Assembly (NCBI GenBank): GCA_903632075.3
Contig: CAHIKZ030002633.1
Span: 148,501-212,500 of the forward strand
Direction: 5' to 3'
Source of the DNA: Acanthosepion pharaonis
Lineage: Eukaryota > Mollusca > Cephalopoda > Sepiida > Sepiidae
Length of the DNA: 64,000 nt
How positions within the stretch are numbered: position 1 is the first letter of the stretch; each line of letters opens with the position of its first letter. Below the pieces are notes generated by a model. It ran no database searches, was not told where the DNA came from, and saw only the letters and a program-made list of their open reading frames with translations. Positions 31,450-41,771 of this stretch are shown one piece after another. Made by a program: the position numbers and the translations under genes.

Positions 31450-31840
31450 TGAAAAATATACGAAATTTATATGAAGTAAAAATAAATTTGTTTATAATTT
31501 TCGGTTAAAAAGGTCGAAAAAATTTTAATATGTCCAAAATTGCGAGTATCTTGTTAAAAAAGTAAACATTAATTTAATATCGTAAAATGTAGGAGTAATT
31601 ATTTAAAACCTTTTAATATTTTATTTTAGTTTCATTTGTTACCGAAAAACCTACAAGTATTTGTCAAAAAAGAAAAAAGTTACTAAATAAATGTATGTTC
31701 TCTTTTTGTGAAAGAGATTTTGGCAGATTTAGAATATATTTAAACAAAAATTGTCATTTGAATTACAGCTCTTTCAAATTATTTCACAATTATAAAACAC
31801 ACGTCAAAAAACAAAAAAAAAGTTATCGTTTGAAGTAAGT
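31450..31840. other. AT-rich DNA
   Basis: This lies upstream of the Helitron helicase remnant. I could not extend the helicase frame into it. Confidence 0.4.
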
Positions 31841-32800
31841 CAAGTAAGCAAATTACTTCTCTCGAGTAGTTTGTAACACATTGATACTTACTGGACGCAG
31901 GGATCCGTTCCTGCGCTGGTAATATCACGGCTATCACTAGCTTGGACCAGCTAAGAACAGCTCTTACCAGCTTGGACAAGCTATGGCAGCTAAGACCAGC
32001 GGCCTGAGTGAAGACACTCGGGACCCCACTTTAAAAACTGACCATGTGTCACAAACTGACTCAGTGAGGGTGGGGGGTTTCAAGTAAATACAAACTACTC
32101 TCTCGAGTAGATTGTAACACATTGAAACTTATCGACCTCAGGCTATAACTAGCTTGAACCAGATTAGACCAGCTATGATCAGCTAAGACCATCTCTGACA
32201 CGCTAATGGCAGTTAAGACCAGCGGCCTGAGTGAAGTGGGGGGTTCAAGTAAATACTAACTGCACTCTCAAGTAGTTTGTAACACATTGAAACTTACCGG
32301 GCTCAGGGGTCCGTCCCTGTGCTGGTAGTATCACGGCTATCACTAGCTTAGACCGGCTCTGATCAGCTTGGACAAGCCAAGACCAGATATGACTAGCTTA
32401 GACCAGGCTCTGCCCAGCTTGGACAAGCTATGACCAAGCTAAGACCAGCGGCCCGAGTTTAAAACCGACTTGTGTCACAATCTGACTCAGTAGGGGATCA
32501 AGTAAATGCAAATTGCTCTCTCGAGTACATTTTAACACATCTATTTCTCATCGCAACTGAATAAAATTATGCTGAGAGGAGCCCAGCCCTGGGGAACAGC
32601 CGCCGGAGGCTGCGCCCTCTCATTGCGCCAGAGAGAGAGAGGGATTGGTGCTTGCACCGAGGCGAGCGGGACCGACGGTTGCGGGGTCGCGGGATTTTTA
32701 TTCCTAGCATGGGTGTACGTACTCGGGCTCCCCACATTAAACCAACCTTGTGTCACAACCTGACCTCGTGTGGGTTGAGTCAATACAAATTGCTCTGTGG
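31841..32800 (+). repeat. Tandem array of about 165-280-bp units with ACCAGCT sub-repeats
   Basis: Unit starts (CAAGTAAAT-like, then CTCTCGAGTAGTTTGTAACA) occur at about 31,841, 32,081, 32,246, 32,499 and a partial one at 32,780. Most units contain runs of (GACCAGCTNNGACCAGCT), the phrase CCAGCGGCCTGAGT, and a TGTGTCACAAWCTGACTCAG end. Unit 2 lacks its centre. Unit 4 has a different GC-rich centre related to 23.1-23.4 kb. It is non-coding as far as I can tell. Confidence 0.75.
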
Positions 32801-33462
32801 AGTGGTTTGTAACACCCTATTTATCATCTCTCAGTTGTGTCTCTGTCTCTGGGTAGAGTGCGCTCAAATTTTTAGACACTACAGACGCAGTGCTTAATGC
32901 ATGATATATAAAAAAATATATGCAAAAAAACAGAACAAACTTTTCCCCACATATTTTAATATGGAGAAACAGTACTTAAATTAGGAGGGGAATAAAAAAA
33001 AAACCACAGGAAACAGATGCAACCTTTACCTCAGTGTGAAACTGGCGATCTTGGAAGGTGTGGAGGATGGTAGAATTCTCAACAAGAACCAGAAGCACGT
33101 GGCATCCTGCAGGCACGTGAACAATTTTTTGATAATAAAAAAAATGTTGGTGTGGAGTGAAATTATCACCTCTATCTGCCTCTTTACTAAGGCTAGAAAT
33201 CCGGGCCGCTGAGATAATATGCCTTATGTGGTATCTTTAACCAAATACGATAGCCACCCTTTCTCTGTTCTTCTCTACCAGCCACCAATATTAACATTAT
33301 TATTTATTATATAATATTAGTTAGGAGAAGACTATAATTAAAATAGTATTAAAAAGTATTATATTGAAAAAAGCCTGAGGATTGTGCGACAGTGATATTA
33401 ACCACCAATTTTACGTTCACATGAAACTTTTAGTCGCGTACTGCAGTAATAAGTACTGTTTT

Positions 33463-33465
<3 letters not shown>
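32800..33465. other. Unassigned DNA
   Basis: No supportable gene. Confidence 0.3.

Positions 33466-33467
<2 letters not shown>

Positions 33468-33520
<53 letters not shown>
33468..33520. repeat. (TA)n microsatellite
   Basis: An about 52-bp TA array. Others lie at 33,681-33,713, 33,883-33,940 and 33,999-34,040 (the last followed by (TG)n to 34,074). Confidence 0.95.
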
Positions 33521-33522
<2 letters not shown>

Positions 33523-33672
33523 AAAGGCTTAAACACTAATATTCTATTCCATGGTCATAATTTATTCCATTGGAATCATAAATACGATCCAATTCATCAG
33601 ACCTTATTGATAATATTAGTGGTAAATATACATACATATGCAATCATATATCTAAAATATATATACATACAT

Positions 33673-33680
<8 letters not shown>
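33521..33680. repeat. Mosaic repeat, shared with 8.0-8.45 kb
   Basis: GGCTTAAACACTAATATTC, the hairpin around TTTATTCCATTGGAATC, and GATAATATTAGTGGTAAATA recur from the 8-kb region in a similar order. Confidence 0.65.
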
Positions 33681-33717
<37 letters not shown>

Positions 33718-33718
<1 letters not shown>

Positions 33719-33879
33719 ATTCAAGAGGATAGAATCAGAACTCAATGTCAGGACAATAATAAAAAGCTTAAACACTAATATTCCATTAAATTATGACCAT
33801 GGAATATTAGTGTTTTTTTTATTATATCCTTAATCTGTCCTGGACATTGAGTTCTACCTGGATTCTATCCTCTTGAATT
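33718..33879. repeat. Fold-back repeat, about 70-80-bp arms
   Basis: Left arm 33,718-33,786 and right arm 33,799-33,879 are inverted copies. The outer ends are AATTCAAGAGGATAGAATC and its complement, the inner ends are CACTAATATTCCAT and its complement, and the loop is 12 bp. The left arm has small deletions. Same family as 8,110-8,362. Confidence 0.8.
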
Positions 33880-33882
<3 letters not shown>

Positions 33883-33947
<65 letters not shown>

Positions 33948-33993
33948 ATGTATGTATATATATTTATATATTTTAGATATATGATTGCATATG

Positions 33994-34070
<77 letters not shown>

Positions 34071-34074
34071 GTGT
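33883..34074. repeat. (TA)n, spacer, (TA)n(TG)n arrays
   Basis: Two TA arrays separated by a spacer that matches 8,410-8,445 (ATTTTAGATATATGAYTGCA), then a TG array. Confidence 0.9.
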
Positions 34075-34092
34075 TACTTTTCCTGTGCAGAA

Positions 34093-34228
34093 TCCTGTCA
34101 GACTGAAGATCAAATTTCGGTGTATCTACTGTCATAATAACCGAAAGGGACACTCAAATAAAATGGTGGAATATTTAAATTTAATGAAATTATGAGAAAA
34201 CCGTTACAGTTAACCTAGCCTGGCCAGA
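34093..34228 (+). repeat. 135-bp direct repeat, left copy
   Basis: Similar to 35,060-35,197 over its whole length, with GACACTCAAATAAAATGG and GCCGTTACAGTTAAYC-type blocks shared. The pair brackets the tandem array at 34.4-34.97 kb. Confidence 0.75.
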
Positions 34229-34394
34229 ACTATAAAGTTCCCCTCTCAATTTGTTCATTTATTGAAGCAGCTTTTCGCCATTGACCTATCGTATTTGGAA
34301 ACTTTGTTTGCCGCCGATATTGTACCTACTCAATTATGGTGGATTCATTTTGCTCTATTTTTACGTCCTAGTTGTTCACAAGTAAGAACTTCCT

Positions 34395-34975
34395 ATTGCT
34401 TCAACTATAACTCAAGTGCAAACCTGATCTATGTCCACCATTTGACGCAAAGGTAAAACTGACCTATGTCTATTTTCTGAATGCCATTTGACACAAGTGT
34501 TAACAGGACAAAGGTTTTCATTTTTTTATTGTTTGACTCAAGTGTTAGCCGGAAATATGTGTAATTTTCTACCGCCTTTAAATCCAAGTGTAAACCAGAT
34601 ATCTACTTTTTGATTATCATTTGACTCAAGTGTTAACCGGACCTATGTTGACTTTTTGACTGCCGTATGGATCATGTGTAAATCCGACCAGTCTCTATAT
34701 TTTTTATCATCGTTTGACTCAAGTGTTAACCAGAAATATGTCTACTTTCCTGATTGCCTTTAAATCCAAGTGTAAACCAAACGGAGATATGTCTACTTTA
34801 TTTACTAACTTTAAATTCATGTGTAAAGCGAACTTATGTCTACTTTTGAACTACCGTTTGACTGCAAGTGTTAACAGGACTTTGTCGACTTTTTTTTCAC
34901 TAACCTTTAAATTCACGTATAAACACGTCCTATAGGTACCTTTTTGGCACAACTGCTAACTAGGCCTAAATCTAT
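34395..34975 (+). repeat. Degenerate tandem array, about 47-bp unit
   Basis: About a dozen units of the form TTTGACTCAAGTGTTAACC plus a GACCTATGTCTACTTTTTGA block. Units with TTTAAATCCAAGTGTAAACC alternate with the first type, suggesting a two-unit higher-order period. Confidence 0.75.
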
Positions 34976-35059
34976 TTATCTATTAATTCAATGTGATTTT
35001 GTGATTCATGTTCGGCATTAAATAGCCCAACAAAAGGTGATATGCGGTTAAATTATTCG

Positions 35060-35197
35060 ACCTGACTGAGAAACTTTCGGTGTATATACTGTCATAAAAA
35101 CCCAGAGAGACACTCAAATAAAATGGCGGAATATTTAAATTTGACAAAATTGTGAGAAGGCCGTTACAGTTAATCAAGCGTGGCCAAAAACGATTCT
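35060..35197 (+). repeat. 135-bp direct repeat, right copy
   Basis: Partner of 34,093-34,228, about 970 bp downstream in the same orientation. Confidence 0.75.
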
Positions 35198-35199
35198 CA

Positions 35200-35394
35200 T
35201 ATCATCATTTCAGTCAGCGATGACGATCTAACGACCATTAGTCGTTCCGTTCAATCAAATATTCATACTCCAATTAATTCAGCTTTGGACGACAGGCCAC
35301 CGAGAACAGAACAGAATGGGAGGTTATTCTAGTAGCTTTTATCTACCGTAAAAAAAAAAACATTTCTCTAGTTAGTCTGTCCATAATTTGTTTT
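35200..35394. other. Unassigned DNA
   Basis: Nothing supportable. Confidence 0.3.
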
Positions 35395-36062
35395 TACTAA
35401 TGTTCACCTTATACAAGGCCCAAGAGCCACTGAGGGTTATTGAAAATGGTTGTTGTATGAGCTCTTTCTTCTAGAGATTTTCCCTCTTGGTATTCTACAA
35501 GATCCATTGCCCTTTCTTCTAGTGATTTTACCATTTGGCATTATATAACATTCATTACTCTTTCTTCTAGTGGTTTTCCCTCTTGGCATTCTATGACATT
35601 CATTACCATTCCTCTCGTAATTTTCCAACTTGGCATTCTATAACCTTCATTAATCTTTCTTCTAATGATTTTCCTTTTTGGCATTCTATAACCTTCATTA
35701 TTCTTTCTTCGGGGGCAAGAAGCACAGTTTATGAGAATATGTAGGAAAGATAACGGTTAAAGCTAGACATGAACAGTTTAAAACTGCAGCGGTTGAGAAA
35801 GCATCCACTTGGGAGTCGATTCCACAAATTAACTGTTCGTAAAAAGAAGCTGTTCGAATGAAACTTAATTCTTATTAATAAGAATATGAACAAAATGGAG
35901 TTGGTTCGCTTCGGTGTACTTAGCATGGCGTGTCTAAGCTGTAGTGGTTAGAGTTGGGGGGGAGCTAAGGAATGTAGATCGTCTAAACAATTTTCATGGA
36001 ATATAGCAAGACATGCACCGTTTGCTTTTTGAGAAAAGTGTTGTTAGGTGAAAAATAATTCA
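35395..36062 (-). pseudogene. LINE-D C-terminus and 3' end, split by a minisatellite
   Basis: The minus-strand frame 35,926-35,729 reads RIKFHSNSFFLRTVNLWNRL, then PSGCFLNRCSFKLFMSSFNR, YLSYIFS. This is the C-terminus of a LINE-D-type reverse transcriptase. Its 3' UTR continues to about 35,706, is interrupted by 48-bp minisatellite units (35,436-35,705), and resumes at 35,395-35,435 with CAAGGCCCAAGAGCCACT as in 176-345. The upstream coding part ends at the larger minisatellite block at 36,062. Confidence 0.7.
35436..35705. repeat. 48-bp minisatellite, small block
   Basis: About 5-6 units of the array described at 36,062-37,130, sitting inside LINE-D 3' sequence. Confidence 0.85.
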
Positions 36063-37130
36063 ATAACCTCCATTACACTTTCTACCATTGATTTTTCCTT
36101 CTTGGCATTCTATAAACTTCATTAGTCTTTCTACAAGTGATTTTCCTTCTTGGAGTTCTATAACTTTCATTAATCTTTCTTCTAGTGAATTTTTCTTTTG
36201 GCATTCTATAATCTTCATTACTCGTTCTATTAGTGATTTTCCCTGTTGGCATTCTATAACATGCTTTACACATTCTCCTAGTAATTTTACCTGTGGACAT
36301 TCTGACCTTCATTACTCGCTCTACTAGTAAGTTTCTTTCTTGGCATTCTGTAACCTTCATAATTCGTTCTTCTAGTATTTTTCTTCTTGATATGCTTTAA
36401 CCTTCATTACACTTCCCACTAGTGATGTCTCTCTCTTGGCATTCTATAACCTTCATTACTATTTGCTCTAGAGATTTTCCCAATTGGCATTCTATAAGAT
36501 TCATTAATCTTTTTCTAGTGATGTTTCCTCTTGGCATTCTATACACTTCCTTAATCTTTCTTCTAGTGATTTTCATTTTTAGCATTCTATAACCTTCATT
36601 ACTCTTTCTTCTAGTGATTTTTCCTATTGGCATTCTATAACCTCCATTATTCTTTCTTCTCGTGATTTTCGCTCTTGGCATTCTATAAACTTCATTACTC
36701 TTTCTCCTCGTAATTTTCCCTTTTAGGATTCTATAAACTTCATTACGCTTTCTTCTAGTGATTTTCCCTCTTGGTATTCTACAATATTCATTACCCTTTC
36801 TTCTAGTGATTTTACCATTTGGCATTATATAACATTCATTACTCTTTCTTCTAGTGGTTTTCCTTCTTGGCATTCTATAACATTCATTACCATACCTCTG
36901 GTGATTTTCCCACTTGGCATTATATAACATTCATTACTCTTTCTTCTAGTGGTTTTCCCTCTTGGCATTCTATAACATTCATTACCATGCCTCTAGTGAT
37001 TTTTCCCTTTTGGCATTCTATAACCTTCAATATTGTTTTTTCTAGTGATTTCATCTCTTGGTATTCTTCTTCTAGTGATTTTTCCTATTGGCATTCTATA
37101 ATTTATATTATTCTTTATTCTATTCTATTA
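36062..37130. repeat. 48-bp minisatellite, large block, open on the minus strand
   Basis: About 22 units of 48 bp. The plus-strand unit is like CTTCTAGTGATTTTCCCTCT then TGGCATTCTATAACATTCATTA. Because 48 is a multiple of three, the minus strand stays open for 177 residues (36,930-36,397) and 92 residues (36,360-36,082), encoding a basic 16-residue repeat RMPRGKITRRKSNE plus two variable residues. No start context, splice signals or flanking domain support a gene. Confidence 0.85.
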
Positions 37131-37189
37131 ATATTTTACTTTTTCCACTCTAACTTTAATCACAGCAGTTTTTATTGCTGAACCTGAAA

Positions 37190-37440
37190 ACCCCAGTCAT
37201 ATTCCTAAATAATCTCGCCATTCATCGTATCAAACGCATTCAGAAATATCTAAACGCCAGCTTTATACAGCGGTTTTCTCAGATCACTGGTTAAATGGCT
37301 TTTAGCTAGTCTTCCTGAGTATGACGACAAACTACATCCAGCAGCCAAGCCACTGATCGTGAGTTTGGAGGTTTTTAAGAACGTAGAACCACCACTTAAT
37401 TGTTGTCCACACTGACCCGGGATAGTAGTAACTGTTAGAG
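37190..37440 (-). repeat. Dispersed repeat R1, inverted diverged copy
   Basis: The minus strand has TGATCTGAGAAAACCGCTGT, then GTTTAGATATTTCTGAA, matching the 3' part of the 11.1-, 12.1- and 48.7-kb copies. Confidence 0.6.
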
Positions 37441-38100
37441 TCCCAGCTATTGGCAAATAGTGAACAAAAAATACTATGAAAGTATTAAAATACTTTCTTA
37501 TAATAAAAAGATCATCAATACATTTTTTCTATTAAAAAATCACCAGAAATACACATTTGCAGTAAAAATGGCCAACAAGATGTATTACCTGTATTTGAAG
37601 GCATACAGTTACGTTTGTTATGGAGAGTTATCCTTGTCAGTCTTTTTACCTTAAACATTTGTCATACGGAACCTATTTTTCATTACCTGTTATGATATAT
37701 TTAAGGAACGGGTTACTTCTCTTTTGTGAAAAGAAAATTTGACACTATGGATAAACGGTCGGCTTTGTTCTTTTCGCTAAGAGCGGCTGGAACCCAGACA
37801 CCCAGATTGATGACTTTACATATCTTTTATAAGTGTTGTCATACGATAGATACTGATGCCATTTTCTAAGTACTTTGCCGTCGATTGCTTTCCACTAATG
37901 ACTTTAGAGGTTCCAAGAATCAAAACTCCGATCTACACACATGTCTGGATTCATCTTCCAACGACGTTTCTCCAGAAGGAATTTTTTCAAACCAAATACG
38001 TACGTGCTGGTCAGTTAGGACTCCTTAACCATAAACACTATATATCTGTATGCCTCCTTGTTTGAATTCCCATAAATTTATGTGACGTAAATGCATTTTT
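37440..38100. other. Unassigned DNA
   Basis: No supportable gene. Confidence 0.3.
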
Positions 38101-38104
38101 AAAT

Positions 38105-38720
38105 AGTCCATTCGTGGGGTTAAAAAATGTAGAGGGAAACGTGTTAACAGAGGACGGAAAGAGCGTCGAGGAAATCCAACGGTGCACTGGGATAGAGAAA
38201 GATGCCTTCCAAAAATTGAGTAAAGTATTAAACAGAAAAATATCGCCAGAAACAAAGAAGAGATTACTGAACTGTTATGTAGTAGCAGTCCTCTTCTATG
38301 TCAGTGAATGTTGAACAATTTCCTCGCAGATTAAGAAGAGATTTGAAGCGACAGAAATGTAGGTCTACAGAAGGAGGCTGAGAATACCATGAACCGAACA
38401 CGTGAACAACGACGAAGTTCTAAAGACAATGGCAACAAAAAGGACACTTGAGCTTTAACATCAGAAAGAGACAGTTGAAATTTATGGAACAGATAATGAG
38501 AAAAGAGGGCTTGGAAATTTTGATACTCACAGAATATATTGAAGAGAAGCGGGCTAGAAGTAATCAATCTACTTGGCAAGCTTCAGCGAATGGATGGCGA
38601 AGCAGGGTTTTAGGAGAGATGGCAAAAAGGTAAAAGTTATTAAGAGCTACAAAAGACAGGAAATTGTGGAGAGCCATGATTACCGACGTCATGAAGGGAA
38701 ACGACACATAGAAGAAGACG
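38105..38720 (+). pseudogene. LINE-B reverse transcriptase C-terminal relic
   Basis: 38,114-38,314 is open: NVLTEDGKSVEEIQRCTGIE, KDAFQKLSKVLNRKISPETK, KRLLNCYVVAVLFYVSEC. It continues after a stop with TISSQIKKRFEATEM, a decayed RRLRIPxTEHVNNDEVL, and the RQLKFMEQIMRKEGLEILIL part in another frame. The end at about 38,710 is GAAGGGAAACGACACATAGA. It is the longest LINE-B copy on the N-terminal side in this window. Confidence 0.8.
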
Positions 38721-39170
38721 CTGTCATTTCGGAGCCAGAAAATTAAGCTACGTTAATGTACCGTTAGTGTAACTGATATATATGAATCGTAATCCGGAAG
38801 ATATTACAATTGGTTCCCCCAAAACTTATTACTCAACCTAATATAATCATATAAAATTCTGGAATCATCAGAGGCCTAATACCCCAAACCTTTGTACCGA
38901 TAGTGCAAGTTTCTAAGCATAACACTCACGGTGATTTCGAGGAACACAAAGTACGCATTATATGGAAAAAAATTGGTAAATTTATTCTTTTTATTATGTT
39001 TAATTCGTTTAGGTTGAACATCTATATAAAGGCTGTTTCATTAAGATCAAAGTCAGCAGTAAATAAATCAGTGTTATTGGTGAAAATTTATTTATTTCTC
39101 TATTGCATCATGTTACTTAATTCTTGGTAATTATGTGTGAAAAATAATATTGCCCAAATGTCCGCCAAAG
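38720..39170. other. Unassigned DNA; possible transposon end
   Basis: 38,810-38,830 (GGTTCCCCCAAAACTTATTA) is weakly similar to the other end of the adjacent mariner-like remnant (complement of 39,585-39,604). It may be its terminal inverted repeat. No gene. Confidence 0.3.
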
Positions 39171-39500
39171 CTTAGGCGGCACACCTCCACCGATGGTCAA
39201 AATCTTTGATGACGTCTCTGCATAGTTGCTCCTCGATCTCACCATTATGCCTTATTATCTCATCCTTCAGCTGTTGAATTGTTGTTGGCTTGTTGGTATT
39301 GACCTTACTTTTGAAATGACCCCAAAGGAGGAAATCTAAAGGCGTCAAGTAGCACGATCCTGTTGGCCAATTGACTTCGCTGTTTCGAGAGATGATGCGA
39401 CCTGGGAATTTCTCATTCAAATTCTGTTTGAACGTACATTTTCGTAATAAGCTTTGATAACTTTAACACGTTGTTTGATTTTTAATCTTTCCATGGTTGA
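39170..39500 (-). pseudogene. Mariner-like transposase, N-terminus joined to C-terminus
   Basis: On the minus strand, MERLKIKQRVKVIKAYYENV (start near 39,494) is followed within about 10 residues by LNEKFPGRIISRNSEVNWPT, CYLTPLDFLLWGHFKSKVNT and NKPTTIQQLKDEIIRHNGEI, to 39,172. The first piece resembles the first helix of a mariner-type DNA-binding domain. The second holds the last catalytic Asp region (LTPLDFLLWG). Everything between (about 200 residues in the family) is deleted. Confidence 0.7.
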
Positions 39501-39814
39501 AATTTCCAAAGATTTAACTTGTTAAATCTGAAAGAAAAAGAAAAAAACTCATTAGATGTTTAAACTTAATTCACATTTAAAATCGGTTATTGGAACACCC
39601 TTTATATACAGATATATTCGATTTCTTTAAATGATTTTTCTGAAATTTTATTTTATGACCCCGGGAGAAATGGGGTCCTACATTTCCTCAGATATTCCAG
39701 GTAAATGAATAGAGTTTTCATCGATCGTAATTCTTAGTCGGTTTGCACAGAAAACTAAACCAACAAACCATATTAAACTTTCGGCTAAGATTGCTTCTCA
39801 GATGCGCTTTGACC

Positions 39815-40445
39815 TTTCCGGACGTGGGTGATCAAAGCTCTCTATAGTTTCTTATCCTTTATAGCTGTTAATAAGGTTTGTCTATTCTCTATCCCTCCCA
39901 ATCCCTGTTCTATCACACACACTCGTTAGGTAATTTACACGCTACTTTGTTTCAGTCCATCTTGCCTATGTCCTTTGAGTTTCAAATTCTCCAAACCGTC
40001 TTTCCTGATTAGGTGTCCTAGAAATTTCAACTGTCTACTTCTGATTCTGATTATGAGCGTCCTTTTTGCTTCCATTTTCCTTAAACCTATTTCGTTGCTC
40101 ACATGTTTAGTCTGTGGTATTTTCAGCATCCTTCTGTAGAACCACATTTCTGTTACCTGCATGTGTGAGTAGATTGTCCAGCATTCATTGCCATATAGGT
40201 TTGACATTAAGTAACAATTCAGTACATTTTTTCTTTGTTTCTAATGAATTTTTCCTGTTTCTTGATACTTTGCTCAACTTTTGAAAGGCACCTTTCGATC
40301 TCCCAACGTGCCTTTGAATTTCGGTGCCACTTTTTTTTCCGTCGTCTGTTAAAACACTTCCCAGATGTGTAAATGTTTGTATTTGTTTGATTTTGGAGTC
40401 TTCAGCACGTCGTCCGCTTCTTCCTCTTGCTGACAACTATATATT
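39815..40445 (-). pseudogene. LINE-B reverse transcriptase C-terminal relic
   Basis: The minus strand is open at 40,436-40,185 (KIKQIQTFTHLGSVLTDDGK, EIQRHVGRSKGAFQKLSKVS, SLETKKK). It is then open in another frame at 40,207-39,935 (GNECWTIYSHM, EMWFYRRMLKIPQTKHVSNE, RQLKFLGHLIRKDGLENLKL). The tail continues in broken frames to about 39,815, where the complement of GACGTGGGTGATCAAAGC matches the family end. Confidence 0.8.
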
Positions 40446-41589
40446 CTGTCCTATTCTAATTAATTGTTAGTCCTTTCTTCTAGCTTTCCTTTAATAATTT
40501 TATAAAAAGTATGAACTCATTTTCCCTACACTCTGTACTGTCGCCAGATGCGGAAAAATGCATCATTCCTGACATAATTCAGAAGTTGATAGAGACGAGT
40601 GGAGTCAGTGAACAATTTGGCAAACCACTTCCCCATGACTATCTTACAGTCTAAGCTTTAAAGAAGCGTAAATTACTTTATTATCTTGAGGTGAGTCAAT
40701 ATATAACGTTTTGATAATTTAGTAAATGAAACTGTTTGGGCATATTTTCTTGACGGTCTTCAATGGGATCATTGGCTTAACCCAATCTTTCCCGCTTGAT
40801 TTCTTCCATTAACGCAGTTTAAGCTTCAACTGCTTAACTATTCGACGTTAGCCAAGCGTCATTTAGAGCCTCTTCCTTTAATCAGTGAGCGATTTGCTCA
40901 TTCAAAAACCGTGAACGGGCGACCATTGTTTTTATGTTGAGCAGACTAACATCATAATTATAGTTTCATTTTCGTTAAACATGTCAGCATGAATAATAAT
41001 AATAATAATAACAATGATAATAATAATAAGCTTCCTGCGTGTCTCCAGGCTAAAAAAAGACTGTCGACTTTGGCTTGCTTAACATTTGCAAGAGTTAAAT
41101 CAAACAAACAAAAATAAACGGCGAAACTTTATCGTCGCACAAATTACTAGCGAGTTACCTGAAACTCATTTTGCCGGCAAAAGAATTTTCCATTTTAACT
41201 ATGACTGGCATCGTTTTTTCTACTCTGTTGATTTTAAAACACAACTTCTTATGACATAGCTGAAACGGTGTCGCTATGTCAATAACGACGCATGTTACTT
41301 TTTTGACGGGAAATAACAATAGATTATGGAACTGGTAATCACGTGACATGATATTCTTAGCCACGAATTAAGATAAATTACTACAAATGCCAATGATCTA
41401 AACATTGCCAAGAGAGCTTTAAAATGTAATATACACAAAAGTTCCTAGTCGATAATAACATTCCGATAGAGATAATAAAACAGAGGGTGAAGATCTGGAA
41501 GAAATCCAGGAAAACATCTGTTCAGTTCAGTTGATAACATTAAAGAATATAAAAAATGAAATAAGAATACGCATAATAGTAGATGGTTG

Positions 41590-41590
<1 letters not shown>
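40445..41590. other. Unassigned DNA
   Basis: (AAT/AAC)n tract at 40,990-41,030. Around 41,400-41,470 there is a weak resemblance to the right arm of the 29.9-kb fold-back. No gene. Confidence 0.35.
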
Positions 41591-41593
<3 letters not shown>

Positions 41594-41642
<49 letters not shown>

Positions 41643-41683
41643 TTTGGATTATTTACCTGACGAGTTCTTTCCTATTTTCTATA

Positions 41684-41767
<84 letters not shown>
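41594..41767. repeat. (TA)n, spacer, (CA)n(TA)n arrays
   Basis: TA 41,594-41,641; spacer ACTTTGGATTATTTACCTGA, which recurs at 54,075; CA 41,690-41,730; TA 41,731-41,767. Confidence 0.9.

Positions 41768-41771
<4 letters not shown>

Noticed and set aside
34093..35197. LTR retrotransposon with 135-bp LTRs
   Set aside because: No primer-binding site, polypurine tract or gag/pol between the repeats, and the interior is a tandem array.
36082..36930. CRISPR-like array or repeat-protein gene
   Set aside because: The 48-bp units are contiguous with no unique spacers, the genome is eukaryotic, and no gene context supports a protein.
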